NCBI GenBank assembly: GCA_020852965.1 | Contig: JADYZV010000123.1 | Coordinates: 1-64,000 of the forward strand | Source: Pirellulaceae bacterium | Lineage (GTDB): Bacteria > Planctomycetota > Planctomycetia > Pirellulales > Pirellulaceae | Direction of reading: 5' to 3' | Length of the DNA stretch: 64,000 nt | Shown: one piece after another, positions 10,668-19,715 of the stretch | How positions within the stretch are numbered: the stretch's first letter is position 1 | Layout: each line of letters opens with the position of its first letter | Notes under the pieces: generated by a model | Database searches by the model: none | What the model saw: only the letters and a program-made list of their open reading frames with translations | Told to the model about the DNA's origin: nothing | Program-made: the position numbers and the translations under genes

Positions 10668-13600
10668 CTAATGGTTGAACAAAAATGCGGGGCTGTTGAT
10701 CAAGGCCCAAGTCAGGTCTTGAGCTAAGGTCAGGCGAGGATTGTCAAGCTGCGTGGCGCTGGCGGTCGCGTTCAATCGCAATTGTAGCAGCTTGGCATCG
10801 TCGGGAGTCTCTTTTTCCAAGCTGGTGATCAGCGCTTGCAGCTTGGTCAGTTCGGCATCGGGATCCAGCGGTTTCTTGGCGGTGGCGACCGCTTGAGCCA
10901 ACTCTCCGCGTTTGCTATCGCTCGCCTTCCAATAATCTATCAGCGTAGCCAGCGATTCGGGGGAACGTTTGTCAGTCGGAATCGACCGCAGCACGGCAAA
11001 CTCTTCGGGCAATCCCAGTGGGATTTCGCCTGCGTCTGTGGTGACGGACAAACGGAAATGAGCCAAGCGATGCGCGGCAGCTTGGTGGAATTGATCAATG
11101 GTGAAGGTCAATACGGTCCCTCCCTCATAGTCGACCGGCTCCTGTGTCTCGAAGCTCGCCCAATGGGTCATTCCGGTACGTGGCGCAATGGCCCACCCGC
11201 GTTGGTTCTTTTTCGTACCATCGAAAGTCTGTTCGATCGCAAAGGTGTCTTGAGAAAAGTCGGCTTGTCCGCGCGCGATTTTTACCGGCGCGGTTTTTTC
11301 CGGTTGAGCAGCCGGAGCGGCAGTGACTTCAAACTCGGTGATTACAAAATTGCCTTGGGCAGCCAGTCCGGGTCCACCGCCGGGAATGGATGGAAGGGCA
11401 AGAGCTTCGAGGCGGAATCCACGTAGGCCGCGCAGCGGAGTGGTACAGGTGATTTGGTACGAACCGGCGTCCGCATTGCCGCTGACCAAAATCGAACGGT
11501 CCGCTTGCACGACGGCTTGCGCACTATTGGAAGTGGTCACCGAATCGGGGCTGATGGGGAACCAGTGGGTTGCAGACGCTACGTCATCCAAGCGCTGCGC
11601 CGCCAAGGTAACTCCTTGCGCGTCATATTCCGTCAGTGCAGCTTCTGCGGCGGCAAGTTGTGCTAGGCGCTGCTGTTCCATTTGCTCTCGCTCAGCCGCG
11701 ATGTCCGCTTGGCGTTTCTCCGCAGCCGCTTGAGTCTCGCTTAGTCTACGCAATCTTTCCGCTTCGAGCTCCGGCCGTCGCTTTGTCCACCAAGCTTCCC
11801 GTTCAGCTAGTTTCTCAAGCACTTGTCGGTGGTCTTCAGCGATGCTATTGGCAGAGGCAACGACCGCTGCGACTTCGGCATCGGTGGCTTCACGGCTCAG
11901 CACGCGCATGTAGATTTCGCGCACCAAGTCATCGTCACTCATGCTCTCTTGCTTGGCCAACTCGGGTAGGGCACACTTGGGATCGCTAATCGCCTTACCG
12001 ATGGTGGGACCGCTGACCAGCGCCATGATGGGACCGAGCTGCAATTCCTGACTGCGTTCGCACTCGCAAGCGCTCTCGCGAACCGGTCGCCCGAGGTTAT
12101 TCAGGAAGCCGTCTTCGAGCTGCACGGCCACATCGGGCAGGGCCGCAGCGCGCGTCCCTGCAGCAACACCGGGTATGTCCGAGATGGCCCCCGTTACGCG
12201 ATGGACGGCGTCATACAATACTTCTGCTGGGAGGCGGCGTGGTGTGGCGTGCGAGTAGTTGATCGTATCGTCACGATTCCAATCATGACTTCCGACCGAC
12301 AATTGATAGGTTCGCGAATTGCAAATCAATCGCAACATGTGCTCGACATCAAAATTATTGCGAATGAACTCGTTGGTAAGATGCTCTAACAATTCTGGAT
12401 TCGTCGGTGGGTTGCCCGCGCGAATGTCATCCAGTGGCATCATCAGACCGACGCCATTGAGGTAGCCCCATAAACGATTGACCAGGCTCTTGGCAAAGTA
12501 GGGGTTGTCGGGCGATGCAATCCAAGCGGCCAACTGCTGGCGGCGAGTGGCTCCGTCGGCAACTTCATAATCGCACTCGTAGGGAAACGCGGGAGCGACG
12601 GGCAAATTGGTCCGCACATGGAGCATTTCCCCTTCGGGCTTGTCTACAATGATTTCGTACAGCGGCTTGGCCCCATCGACGGCGGAGCCTCCAATGGTCT
12701 TTCCCTCGCTGGCTGGGTCGGCTTGCAATCCGGTTTGGGCAAAGTAGGCGGCAAGCTGGTAGTACTGGTCTTGCGTCCAACGTTCGAAGGGGTGGTCGTG
12801 GCACTTGTTGCAATTGAAACGCACGGCCAAAAACAGATGAGTGGTATTCTCCATGATCAAATCGGGATCGCGGAGGATCTTGTAGTAGCTGGCTGCCGGG
12901 TTCTCCTTGTTCGAGCCACTGGCAGTCAAAATCTCGCGAGCAAATTGATCGTAGGGGCGGTTCTCGGCAATGGCGGCGCGAATCCAATCGCGAAACGCGC
13001 CGGCGCCTTCGGTGCCGATGAACTTCGAATTGACTTGCAAGAGGTCGGCCCACTTGTTGGTCCAATGCTCGATGAAGTCGGGCGATCCAATGAGGCGATC
13101 GACTAGAGCCGCGCGCTTGATGCGCATGGGCCTGGCATCCGCTAAAAAGCTCTTCAGTTCGTCAACGGTGGGAGGGAGCCCAGTCAGATCGAGTCGCACG
13201 CGCCGCAGGAATTCGGAATCGTCGCACAACGGTGATGGAGCAATCTTCATCCGCTCCCATTTGTCGGCGACCAGGCGGTCGATGGTGCTGAACGTTTCTG
13301 GTTCGCTCCACACAAACGTATCGCGATCGCCCATGACGGTAACGGTGGCTGCTGCATAGGCCCCTTCATAGCGGGCAAGAATCGGAGCCTCGCCACGCCG
13401 GATGGCTTGCACGCGTCCTCCTTCGTAGCTCTTGCAGACTTCGGAGTTACCCGATTCGATAAATGCCTCTTGGGTCACATCGCGCGACGAACCATCGGGG
13501 TAGTGGGCGACGACGCGGAATTGTTGCCAAGCGTTTTCACGTTCGATCACCGGCTTGGTGGGCCACATTTCGATACGAGCGACCTTCTTCGAATCGGCTT

Positions 13601-15818
13601 GGAGCTTTGCCCCTTGAGCGATCCAACTGCGCAGCGTTTCGTGGTAGACACTATCGGCGGCAAACAATGCTCCACCCTCGTGTGGTACGACACCCAGCGT
13701 TTTGAGCAACATCAAGCTCGCATCGGGTGCGGCCGTATTGAGTCGGCGCGATCGCAGATCATCGCTCAAAGCGCGGACGTCCTCCAACGGGTCGTAACCG
13801 CGCAAGGAGAGCTTAAAGCCGTTCTTCCCTTTTTGGGCGCCGTGGCACATGCCCCCGTTGCAGCCCAGTCGCGACAGCAGGGGATTGACATCGCGGACGA
13901 AGTCGACCGGCGGACGCTCGCTCAGGTCGCCGACGACTACGGGCAACTCGCGTGAGAGTTCCCCAAAAGTGATTTGTAGCTTTCCCGAGCCGCTGAGCTG
14001 CGGGCGAACCAAGCCGGTAGACGTCACGTGAACTTGATCGCAGCCCGTCACGGCGACCAATCGCGTGACATCGCAGGCATGACCGCCATCGTAGTGAGCT
14101 GTGATGACAAGCTGCACCGCTTCACGATCGGATTGGAAGGCGATCGTCGCTGGCTCGATCGACAGCTCTACCAGACGGCCGGTCGGTAGCAAATCCAACT
14201 CCGCTTGGGCTGATTTAGGCATAGAAGCCGCCTCGGCTTTGAGTCCGCGGCCTGCGGCTAAATGCTGCTCGGCGGCGTTGGCCGCATCAACTTGTTTCAG
14301 TGTTACTGGCAGAAACTCAGCTTGTAGTTGTCCGTCGGCGACGCTCACAATGCGCACCAACCCATCGCTACCGCCGGTCGCTAATTGCTGGCCATCGGAA
14401 GAGAAGGCAATTGCATACACGCTGTTATTTGGCAGGTCGTAACTGCTGGTCGCCGCAGAGACTTGCGAATTGAAGGTGTTGACTTTCGCGGCTTCTTCCT
14501 CGCTGCGCTGAGCGACCAGTTTGGCCAGAATGGCCTTGATGTCATCCGGAAGCGCACCGTCGAAGTCGTAGGGATAGACCACCACGCGACTGCTGCCGTC
14601 AAGCGTACTGGCTGCAGCCAAGTGTTTCCCTTGGGGACCAATAGCCAAACTAAAAATCCGCCCCGTCATCGCAGGAAAGGAGCGAATCAAATTGGCGTCA
14701 TCCCCAATTTTACGCGCGGTCTCGCGAAATAGGCGATAGACTTTCGGGACACCATCGGCCCCACCGAGCAAAACTTCGGGGCGCTCGGGGTGCATGGCAA
14801 GCGAGCTAATCCCACCGCGCAAGGCACCAGGCGTAATGGAAGTAATGTTGTCGATGAAACGCTCCGTCTCGACTTCGGTCAGTTTGACGGTCATGTCGCG
14901 TCCGCCCGATACCAAGTGCTTGCTATCGGGGCTGAAGACGCAGGCGGCGATCCGATCCTCGTGTGCGCCCTGGTGAACGAGCTGCTCTCCCGTCTCGGCG
15001 TCGATGGCCCGCACCGTGTTGTCGGAACAGCCAAAGGCGAGCAGCGCCCCATCGGGAGAGAAGCTACCACCCGTGATCGAGTCGAAACCAATCTGCTGAC
15101 TAAGCTGCAGCGTGGCAGTGGCTACATCCCAGATTTGAACTTCGCCCATTCGGCCAGGCGAGCCTCCGGTAACCGCCAAACGCGACGAGTCGGGTGAGAA
15201 GCTCAGCGATTCGATGCGCTCGCTCAGCCCAATCAGTCGCTGGACAGTCTGCTGTGAAGCGGTGTCAACCAATAGCACTTCGTGAAAGCCCGAAACCGCC
15301 AACCACTTTCCATCGGGTGAGTAGGCGAGCGCGGTGATGAGCGGAGGACGCGTATACTCGGGAGGATGCTCGGCATCGTATTCTATGCCGGTCACGGGTG
15401 AATCATTGATCGCACCTTGATCAATCCAGCGGCGAATCAAGTCGATCTCGTCAGCTCCCAGCGGCTGACCCTTCTTAGGCATAGCGGCTACCCCATCCAC
15501 GGGCGCGATCTGAGCCACCAGATAACTCGCCTCGGAATCGCCTGGAACCACAGCCACCTCGCCACTTTCCCCCGTGCCCAGCAGCCGAGCGAAGTCGCTC
15601 ATGACAAACTCGCCCTGAGCATTCGCCGGTTGATGGCAGCCCTGACAGTGCGCCCGGAAAATCGGTTCAACCTGCCCGCGATAGCTGATCGCCGCAGGTT
15701 GCGAAACGTCTTCGGCTAGCAGCGGTGGTTGCCCCAATCCTTCGTAGTTCACTAGTCCACTAGCGAAAATCAATCCGCACAACCAAGGCAATACAGCGGA
15801 CAACTTTGTCATCAACAT
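10668..15818 (-). CDS. 1716-aa planctomycete cytochrome-C/WD40/DUF1549/DUF1553 protein (PSD1 type)
   Basis: HCQGCH heme motif, WD40-like repeats, CNGGMCHG, DUF1549 (RVRLDLTGLPPTVDEL) and DUF1553 (NPYFAKSLVNRLWGYLNGVGLM) signatures. Confidence 0.92.
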   Translation of the reverse strand: MLMTKLSAVLPWLCGLIFASGLVNYEGLGQPPLLAEDVSQPAAISYRGQVEPIFRAHCQGCHQPANAQGEFVMSDFARLLGTGESGEVAVVPGDSEASYLVAQIAPVDGVAAMPKKGQPLGADEIDLIRRWIDQGAINDSPVTGIEYDAEHPPEYTRPPLITALAYSPDGKWLAVSGFHEVLLVDTASQQTVQRLIGLSERIESLSFSPDSSRLAVTGGSPGRMGEVQIWDVATATLQLSQQIGFDSITGGSFSPDGALLAFGCSDNTVRAIDAETGEQLVHQGAHEDRIAACVFSPDSKHLVSGGRDMTVKLTEVETERFIDNITSITPGALRGGISSLAMHPERPEVLLGGADGVPKVYRLFRETARKIGDDANLIRSFPAMTGRIFSLAIGPQGKHLAAASTLDGSSRVVVYPYDFDGALPDDIKAILAKLVAQRSEEEAAKVNTFNSQVSAATSSYDLPNNSVYAIAFSSDGQQLATGGSDGLVRIVSVADGQLQAEFLPVTLKQVDAANAAEQHLAAGRGLKAEAASMPKSAQAELDLLPTGRLVELSIEPATIAFQSDREAVQLVITAHYDGGHACDVTRLVAVTGCDQVHVTSTGLVRPQLSGSGKLQITFGELSRELPVVVGDLSERPPVDFVRDVNPLLSRLGCNGGMCHGAQKGKNGFKLSLRGYDPLEDVRALSDDLRSRRLNTAAPDASLMLLKTLGVVPHEGGALFAADSVYHETLRSWIAQGAKLQADSKKVARIEMWPTKPVIERENAWQQFRVVAHYPDGSSRDVTQEAFIESGNSEVCKSYEGGRVQAIRRGEAPILARYEGAYAAATVTVMGDRDTFVWSEPETFSTIDRLVADKWERMKIAPSPLCDDSEFLRRVRLDLTGLPPTVDELKSFLADARPMRIKRAALVDRLIGSPDFIEHWTNKWADLLQVNSKFIGTEGAGAFRDWIRAAIAENRPYDQFAREILTASGSNKENPAASYYKILRDPDLIMENTTHLFLAVRFNCNKCHDHPFERWTQDQYYQLAAYFAQTGLQADPASEGKTIGGSAVDGAKPLYEIIVDKPEGEMLHVRTNLPVAPAFPYECDYEVADGATRRQQLAAWIASPDNPYFAKSLVNRLWGYLNGVGLMMPLDDIRAGNPPTNPELLEHLTNEFIRNNFDVEHMLRLICNSRTYQLSVGSHDWNRDDTINYSHATPRRLPAEVLYDAVHRVTGAISDIPGVAAGTRAAALPDVAVQLEDGFLNNLGRPVRESACECERSQELQLGPIMALVSGPTIGKAISDPKCALPELAKQESMSDDDLVREIYMRVLSREATDAEVAAVVASANSIAEDHRQVLEKLAEREAWWTKRRPELEAERLRRLSETQAAAEKRQADIAAEREQMEQQRLAQLAAAEAALTEYDAQGVTLAAQRLDDVASATHWFPISPDSVTTSNSAQAVVQADRSILVSGNADAGSYQITCTTPLRGLRGFRLEALALPSIPGGGPGLAAQGNFVITEFEVTAAPAAQPEKTAPVKIARGQADFSQDTFAIEQTFDGTKKNQRGWAIAPRTGMTHWASFETQEPVDYEGGTVLTFTIDQFHQAAAHRLAHFRLSVTTDAGEIPLGLPEEFAVLRSIPTDKRSPESLATLIDYWKASDSKRGELAQAVATAKKPLDPDAELTKLQALITSLEKETPDDAKLLQLRLNATASATQLDNPRLTLAQDLTWALINSPAFLFNH

Positions 15819-16122
15819 AGCTCACTTAACAGAAACGCGGAGGGGGATGAGGATTGTCGAGTTTACGGATACCCGCGCGGCACCGAGCGCTGCATGGCGA
15901 CTGATTTGATTAACGCGACTGATTAACCCAACACATGAGATCTTGAATGAATGCCAGGGTGGAATCATGCGCTGCGGCTACGGAATCCAAGAATAACCTT
16001 GGTTAAGCTGGTGTTATGGGGATTTAATCCATCCTTAGCATTGTAGTCAAGTGGCAGTCTTCGCTCAAGCCCTGTGATTTATGCGGCGCCAGGGGTAAAG
16101 GGTAAAGAGAAGGCGGGTTGGA

Positions 16123-16190
16123 GATGCCGACGGCGGAGCGTCGGGCCACGTTGATGCTGGGATGCCGACGGCGGAGCGTCGGGCCACATT
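16123..16190. repeat. Two tandem GATGCCGACGGCGGAGCGTCGGGCCAC palindromic repeats
   Basis: Copies at 16123 and 16161, period 38. Confidence 0.85.
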
Positions 16191-16363
16191 CAAAGGGACA
16201 CCTTGATGCTGGTTGGGCCGATCTACCCAACGGGTGCGGTTGAGTTAAAATTCACCTTGGCCAGCGGTTAACAGTTAGGGTTGCACCGCGATTGTTAAGG
16301 TTGCACCGCGATTGTCTCTCCCGCACGGCGTTCAGCCGCAAATTTGTCTAGAAGAAGAAAACT

Positions 16364-17515
16364 ATGCCCGCCACCAGCGCACACCAACAATTCGCCGCAA
16401 TTCGCCACAAGGTAGAAAATGGAGAGCGACTTAGCCGCGAAGATGGCATGCTCCTCTACGATCCGGCTATTCCACTCCAGGAGCTTGGTGAGCTGGCCAA
16501 TTCGGTCCGCGAACGATTGCATGGCAACGTGGCCTACTACAACATCAATACGCACCTCAATCCGACCAATGTTTGCATCTACCGTTGTCGGTTTTGCGCG
16601 TTCCGCAGCGACCTGCGCGATCCCAAGGGCTACACCATGTCGACCGAGCAAGTACTTGCGCGCGGTGAGGAAGCTTATGAGAATGGTTGTACCGAAATGC
16701 ACATCGTCGGTGGGCTGCACCACAAGATGCCCTACAGTTGGTATCGAGGAATTATCGAAACGCTCCATCGAGCCTTCCCAACCATTCACCTCAAAGCCTG
16801 GACCCCGGTCGAAATCGGTTGGTTCCAGTTTCTCACCAAGTGGTCGGTTAGCGAAGTGCTAGCCGACCTGCGCGAAGCGGGCTTGGGTAGCCTGCCCGGT
16901 GGAGGTGCCGAGATTTTTCATGCGGAGGTTCGCGATCAGTTGTGCGAACACAAGGCGGACGCTCACAAGTGGTTCGAAGTTCACCGCGCCGCGCATCAGC
17001 TTGGGCTGCGCAGCAATTGCACGATGCTCTACGGACATGTCGAGCAAGCCTTTCATCGCATCGATCACTTGTTGCGTCTACGTGAACTCCAGGACGAGAC
17101 CGGCGGCTTCCAAACGTTTATTCCGCTCGCCTTTCATCCCGACAACACCGAACTGGCTGAAATCAAGAAACCATCAGCGCTGGCCGACTTGAGAACCATC
17201 GCCGTCGCGCGATTAATGCTCGACAACGTGCCGCACATCAAAGCCTATTGGATCATGCTCGGGATCGAAACGGCGCAAGTAGCCTTGCACTATGGTGCCG
17301 ATGATATCGACGGTACCGTACGCCATGAATTGATCTATCACGATGCGGGAGCTACAACTCCCGAGCTGCTTACTTCGCAGCGCATTTCCGATTTGATTGA
17401 AGAGACAGGTCGGCAGCCGGTCGAGCGCGATACGCTCTATCGCCACATTCATCGCGATCCCAGCGACCCCAAACTCTGGACCATCGGTTCGCCGGTCGCC
17501 CTGGCAGGAAACTAG
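16364..17515 (+). CDS. mqnE: Aminodeoxyfutalosine synthase (radical SAM, menaquinone biosynthesis)
   Basis: CIYRCRFCAF radical SAM motif, MHIVGGLHHKMPYSWY, LPGGGAEIFHAEVRDQLCEHK, NCTMLYGHVE. Confidence 0.92.
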   Translation: MPATSAHQQFAAIRHKVENGERLSREDGMLLYDPAIPLQELGELANSVRERLHGNVAYYNINTHLNPTNVCIYRCRFCAFRSDLRDPKGYTMSTEQVLARGEEAYENGCTEMHIVGGLHHKMPYSWYRGIIETLHRAFPTIHLKAWTPVEIGWFQFLTKWSVSEVLADLREAGLGSLPGGGAEIFHAEVRDQLCEHKADAHKWFEVHRAAHQLGLRSNCTMLYGHVEQAFHRIDHLLRLRELQDETGGFQTFIPLAFHPDNTELAEIKKPSALADLRTIAVARLMLDNVPHIKAYWIMLGIETAQVALHYGADDIDGTVRHELIYHDAGATTPELLTSQRISDLIEETGRQPVERDTLYRHIHRDPSDPKLWTIGSPVALAGN

Positions 17516-17593
17516 TGCTTCATCCAGCCTAAGAGTTAGGTTCCTCTGGAGAAGCTGTTGGTATGCAAGAAGGGCGCGGCCCAAGCGAGTAGC

Positions 17594-17673
17594 GTTACTA
17601 TCCGTGCTCCGCCCTTGCCATCGGTGCGAGAATTCCTGTCATTCGCTAGCACGGATGACGGGGACCGAAGACG
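17594..17673. repeat. Inverted-repeat element, loop orientation 1
   Basis: ATCCGTGCTCCGCCCTTGCCATCGGTGC-GAGAATTCCTGTCATTCGCTA-GCACGGATG; homologous to 55034-55136 but with the loop reverse-complemented. Confidence 0.85.
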
Positions 17674-17689
17674 GCATGGCCCGTTTCCA

Positions 17690-18385
17690 CTACCCTGGAA
17701 TATCAAACTGTCTCGAAGGCTTGTCCAATAAGATATTTCGGCGCTGGAGTTCGGCCACGACCTGTTCGGCCAATTGTTGAGGAGTGAGTTCGGCGGCGGA
17801 CAAGTGTAGTTCGGGCGAGTCGGGCGTTTCATACGGATCGCTGATCCCGGTGAAGTTCGCGATCTTTCCTTGGCGAGCGAGTTTGTAGAGCCCTTTCGGG
17901 TCCCTGGCTTCACAGACTTCCAGCGGTGCATCGACGAAGACTTCGATAAAGTCACCCGCTTGACCATGTCCTTCGACCCACTGGCGCACCAGCGCACGGT
18001 CGCGACGGTAGGGGCTGACAAAGGCGGTCAGCGTGATCAGCCCAGCCGCGACGAACAATTGGGCTACTGCACCGATGCGGCGGATATTCTCTTCGCGGTC
18101 CAGTGGCCCGAAGCCCAAGCCAAACCGCTCGGCAAAAGCGGCATCATGACGCTCGATCAACAAATTGGGACCGGCGCAAAGCCCATGGCGAATGTTGTCA
18201 CCGTCGAGTAGATAAGTGGCCGCACCGCGCTGGTGGAGCAGCACGTCAACCGCGTTGGCCACCGTGCTCTTGCCAGAGCCACTCAAACCCGTGAACCAGA
18301 CCACACAGCCGCGTTGGCCGAGCAACTGCTGGCGGCTGGCGCGGTCGACCGACTGTTGATGCCAGACAACTTTGGGGTCGGTCAT
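17690..18385 (-). CDS. cysC: Adenylyl-sulfate kinase
   Basis: P-loop [77 protein letters not shown]. Confidence 0.92.
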   Translation of the reverse strand: MTDPKVVWHQQSVDRASRQQLLGQRGCVVWFTGLSGSGKSTVANAVDVLLHQRGAATYLLDGDNIRHGLCAGPNLLIERHDAAFAERFGLGFGPLDREENIRRIGAVAQLFVAAGLITLTAFVSPYRRDRALVRQWVEGHGQAGDFIEVFVDAPLEVCEARDPKGLYKLARQGKIANFTGISDPYETPDSPELHLSAAELTPQQLAEQVVAELQRRNILLDKPSRQFDIPG

Positions 18386-18391
18386 AGCGCA

Positions 18392-19651
18392 CTAGACTTC
18401 CAAGAACAGACGCGTAGGGTCTTCGCAAACTTCCTTGACGGTCTTCAGGAAGCTGACCGCTTCGCGCCCATCAATGATGCGGTGGTCGTAGGTCAACGCC
18501 AAGTACATCATCGGTAGGATGACCACTTTGCCGTCGACGGCCATGGGACGGTCCTGAATGGCGTGTAGTCCGAGAATCGCACTTTGCGGAGGATTGACAA
18601 TCGGCGTGCTGAGCATCGAACCGTACACACCGCCATTGCTGATGGTGAAAGTCCCCCCTTCCAAATCGGTCGGCAGCAAGCGATTCTCCATGGCCTTTTT
18701 GGCAAAGTCGCCGATCGAGCGCTCGACGTCGGCAAAGCTCATCAGTTCGACATTGCGCAGCACGGGGACTACTAGGCCCTTGCCGCCACCGATGGCGATA
18801 CCGATATCGTTGTAGTGGCGATAGATGATATTGCTATCACGAATCTCAGCGTTGACCGTCGGAAAACGTCGCAGTGCTTCGACACTCGCCTTGGCGAAGA
18901 ACGACATGAAACCGAGTTTGACACCGTGGCGTTCAATGAAGGCGTCTTTGTACTTGGCTCGCAGGTCCATGATCGGCTGCATGTTGACTTCGTTAAAGGT
19001 GGTCAATAGCGCCGCGACCTGCTGAGCCTGTACCAAGCGGGCTGCGATGGTGCGGCGGATCATGCTCAGCGGCTTGACCTCTTCCATGCGATTCAGTTCA
19101 CCGGACGCGCTGGGCGACACTTCACCAGACGTTGACTTGGCCATGCCGGTCTGAAGCACGGGGGCTGATTTGGGTTGCTGGGCGGCAGGGAGCGGATGCG
19201 CTTTGGCTGCCAATACATCTTCTTTGAGGATGCGACCTCCGGGGCCTGTGGGGGTTACCTGACTAGCTGTTAGTCCACGTTCCTCCATCAATCGCTGTGC
19301 AGCCGGCATCACTCGCGGTGCATCGTCTGGCCCCCCTGACGATGCAGGTTGTGACGTCGACGCTGATGAATCCGCTACGGGTTCGTTAGTGTTCTCACTG
19401 GGGTGGTCGGGCGCAGGCGCTGGTTCAAGATCGCACAATACATCGCCGACCGCAGCGAATTCTTCTCGCTGTTTCCGCACATTGCGAACGTAGCCCGCTT
19501 CGGGTGCTGGAACCTGAACCGAGGCTTTTTCCGTTTCCAGTTCTACGATGGTCTCATCGCGATCGGCCCACTCGCCCTCCTGCTTAAGCCATTGGCCGAT
19601 CTGCACCTCTGAGATCGACTCGCCCACCGAGGGAACTTTCACTTCAAGCAT
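18392..19651 (-). CDS. sucB: Dihydrolipoyllysine-residue succinyltransferase (2-oxoglutarate dehydrogenase E2)
   Basis: Lipoyl domain [15 protein letters not shown], catalytic [17 protein letters not shown]. Confidence 0.94.
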   Translation of the reverse strand: MLEVKVPSVGESISEVQIGQWLKQEGEWADRDETIVELETEKASVQVPAPEAGYVRNVRKQREEFAAVGDVLCDLEPAPAPDHPSENTNEPVADSSASTSQPASSGGPDDAPRVMPAAQRLMEERGLTASQVTPTGPGGRILKEDVLAAKAHPLPAAQQPKSAPVLQTGMAKSTSGEVSPSASGELNRMEEVKPLSMIRRTIAARLVQAQQVAALLTTFNEVNMQPIMDLRAKYKDAFIERHGVKLGFMSFFAKASVEALRRFPTVNAEIRDSNIIYRHYNDIGIAIGGGKGLVVPVLRNVELMSFADVERSIGDFAKKAMENRLLPTDLEGGTFTISNGGVYGSMLSTPIVNPPQSAILGLHAIQDRPMAVDGKVVILPMMYLALTYDHRIIDGREAVSFLKTVKEVCEDPTRLFLEV

Positions 19652-19715
19652 CTGCCATCGCTCCGGAAAATAGTTCGTTGTCTATGTTGCATCTCAAATC
19701 ACCAAGCACCAAGCA

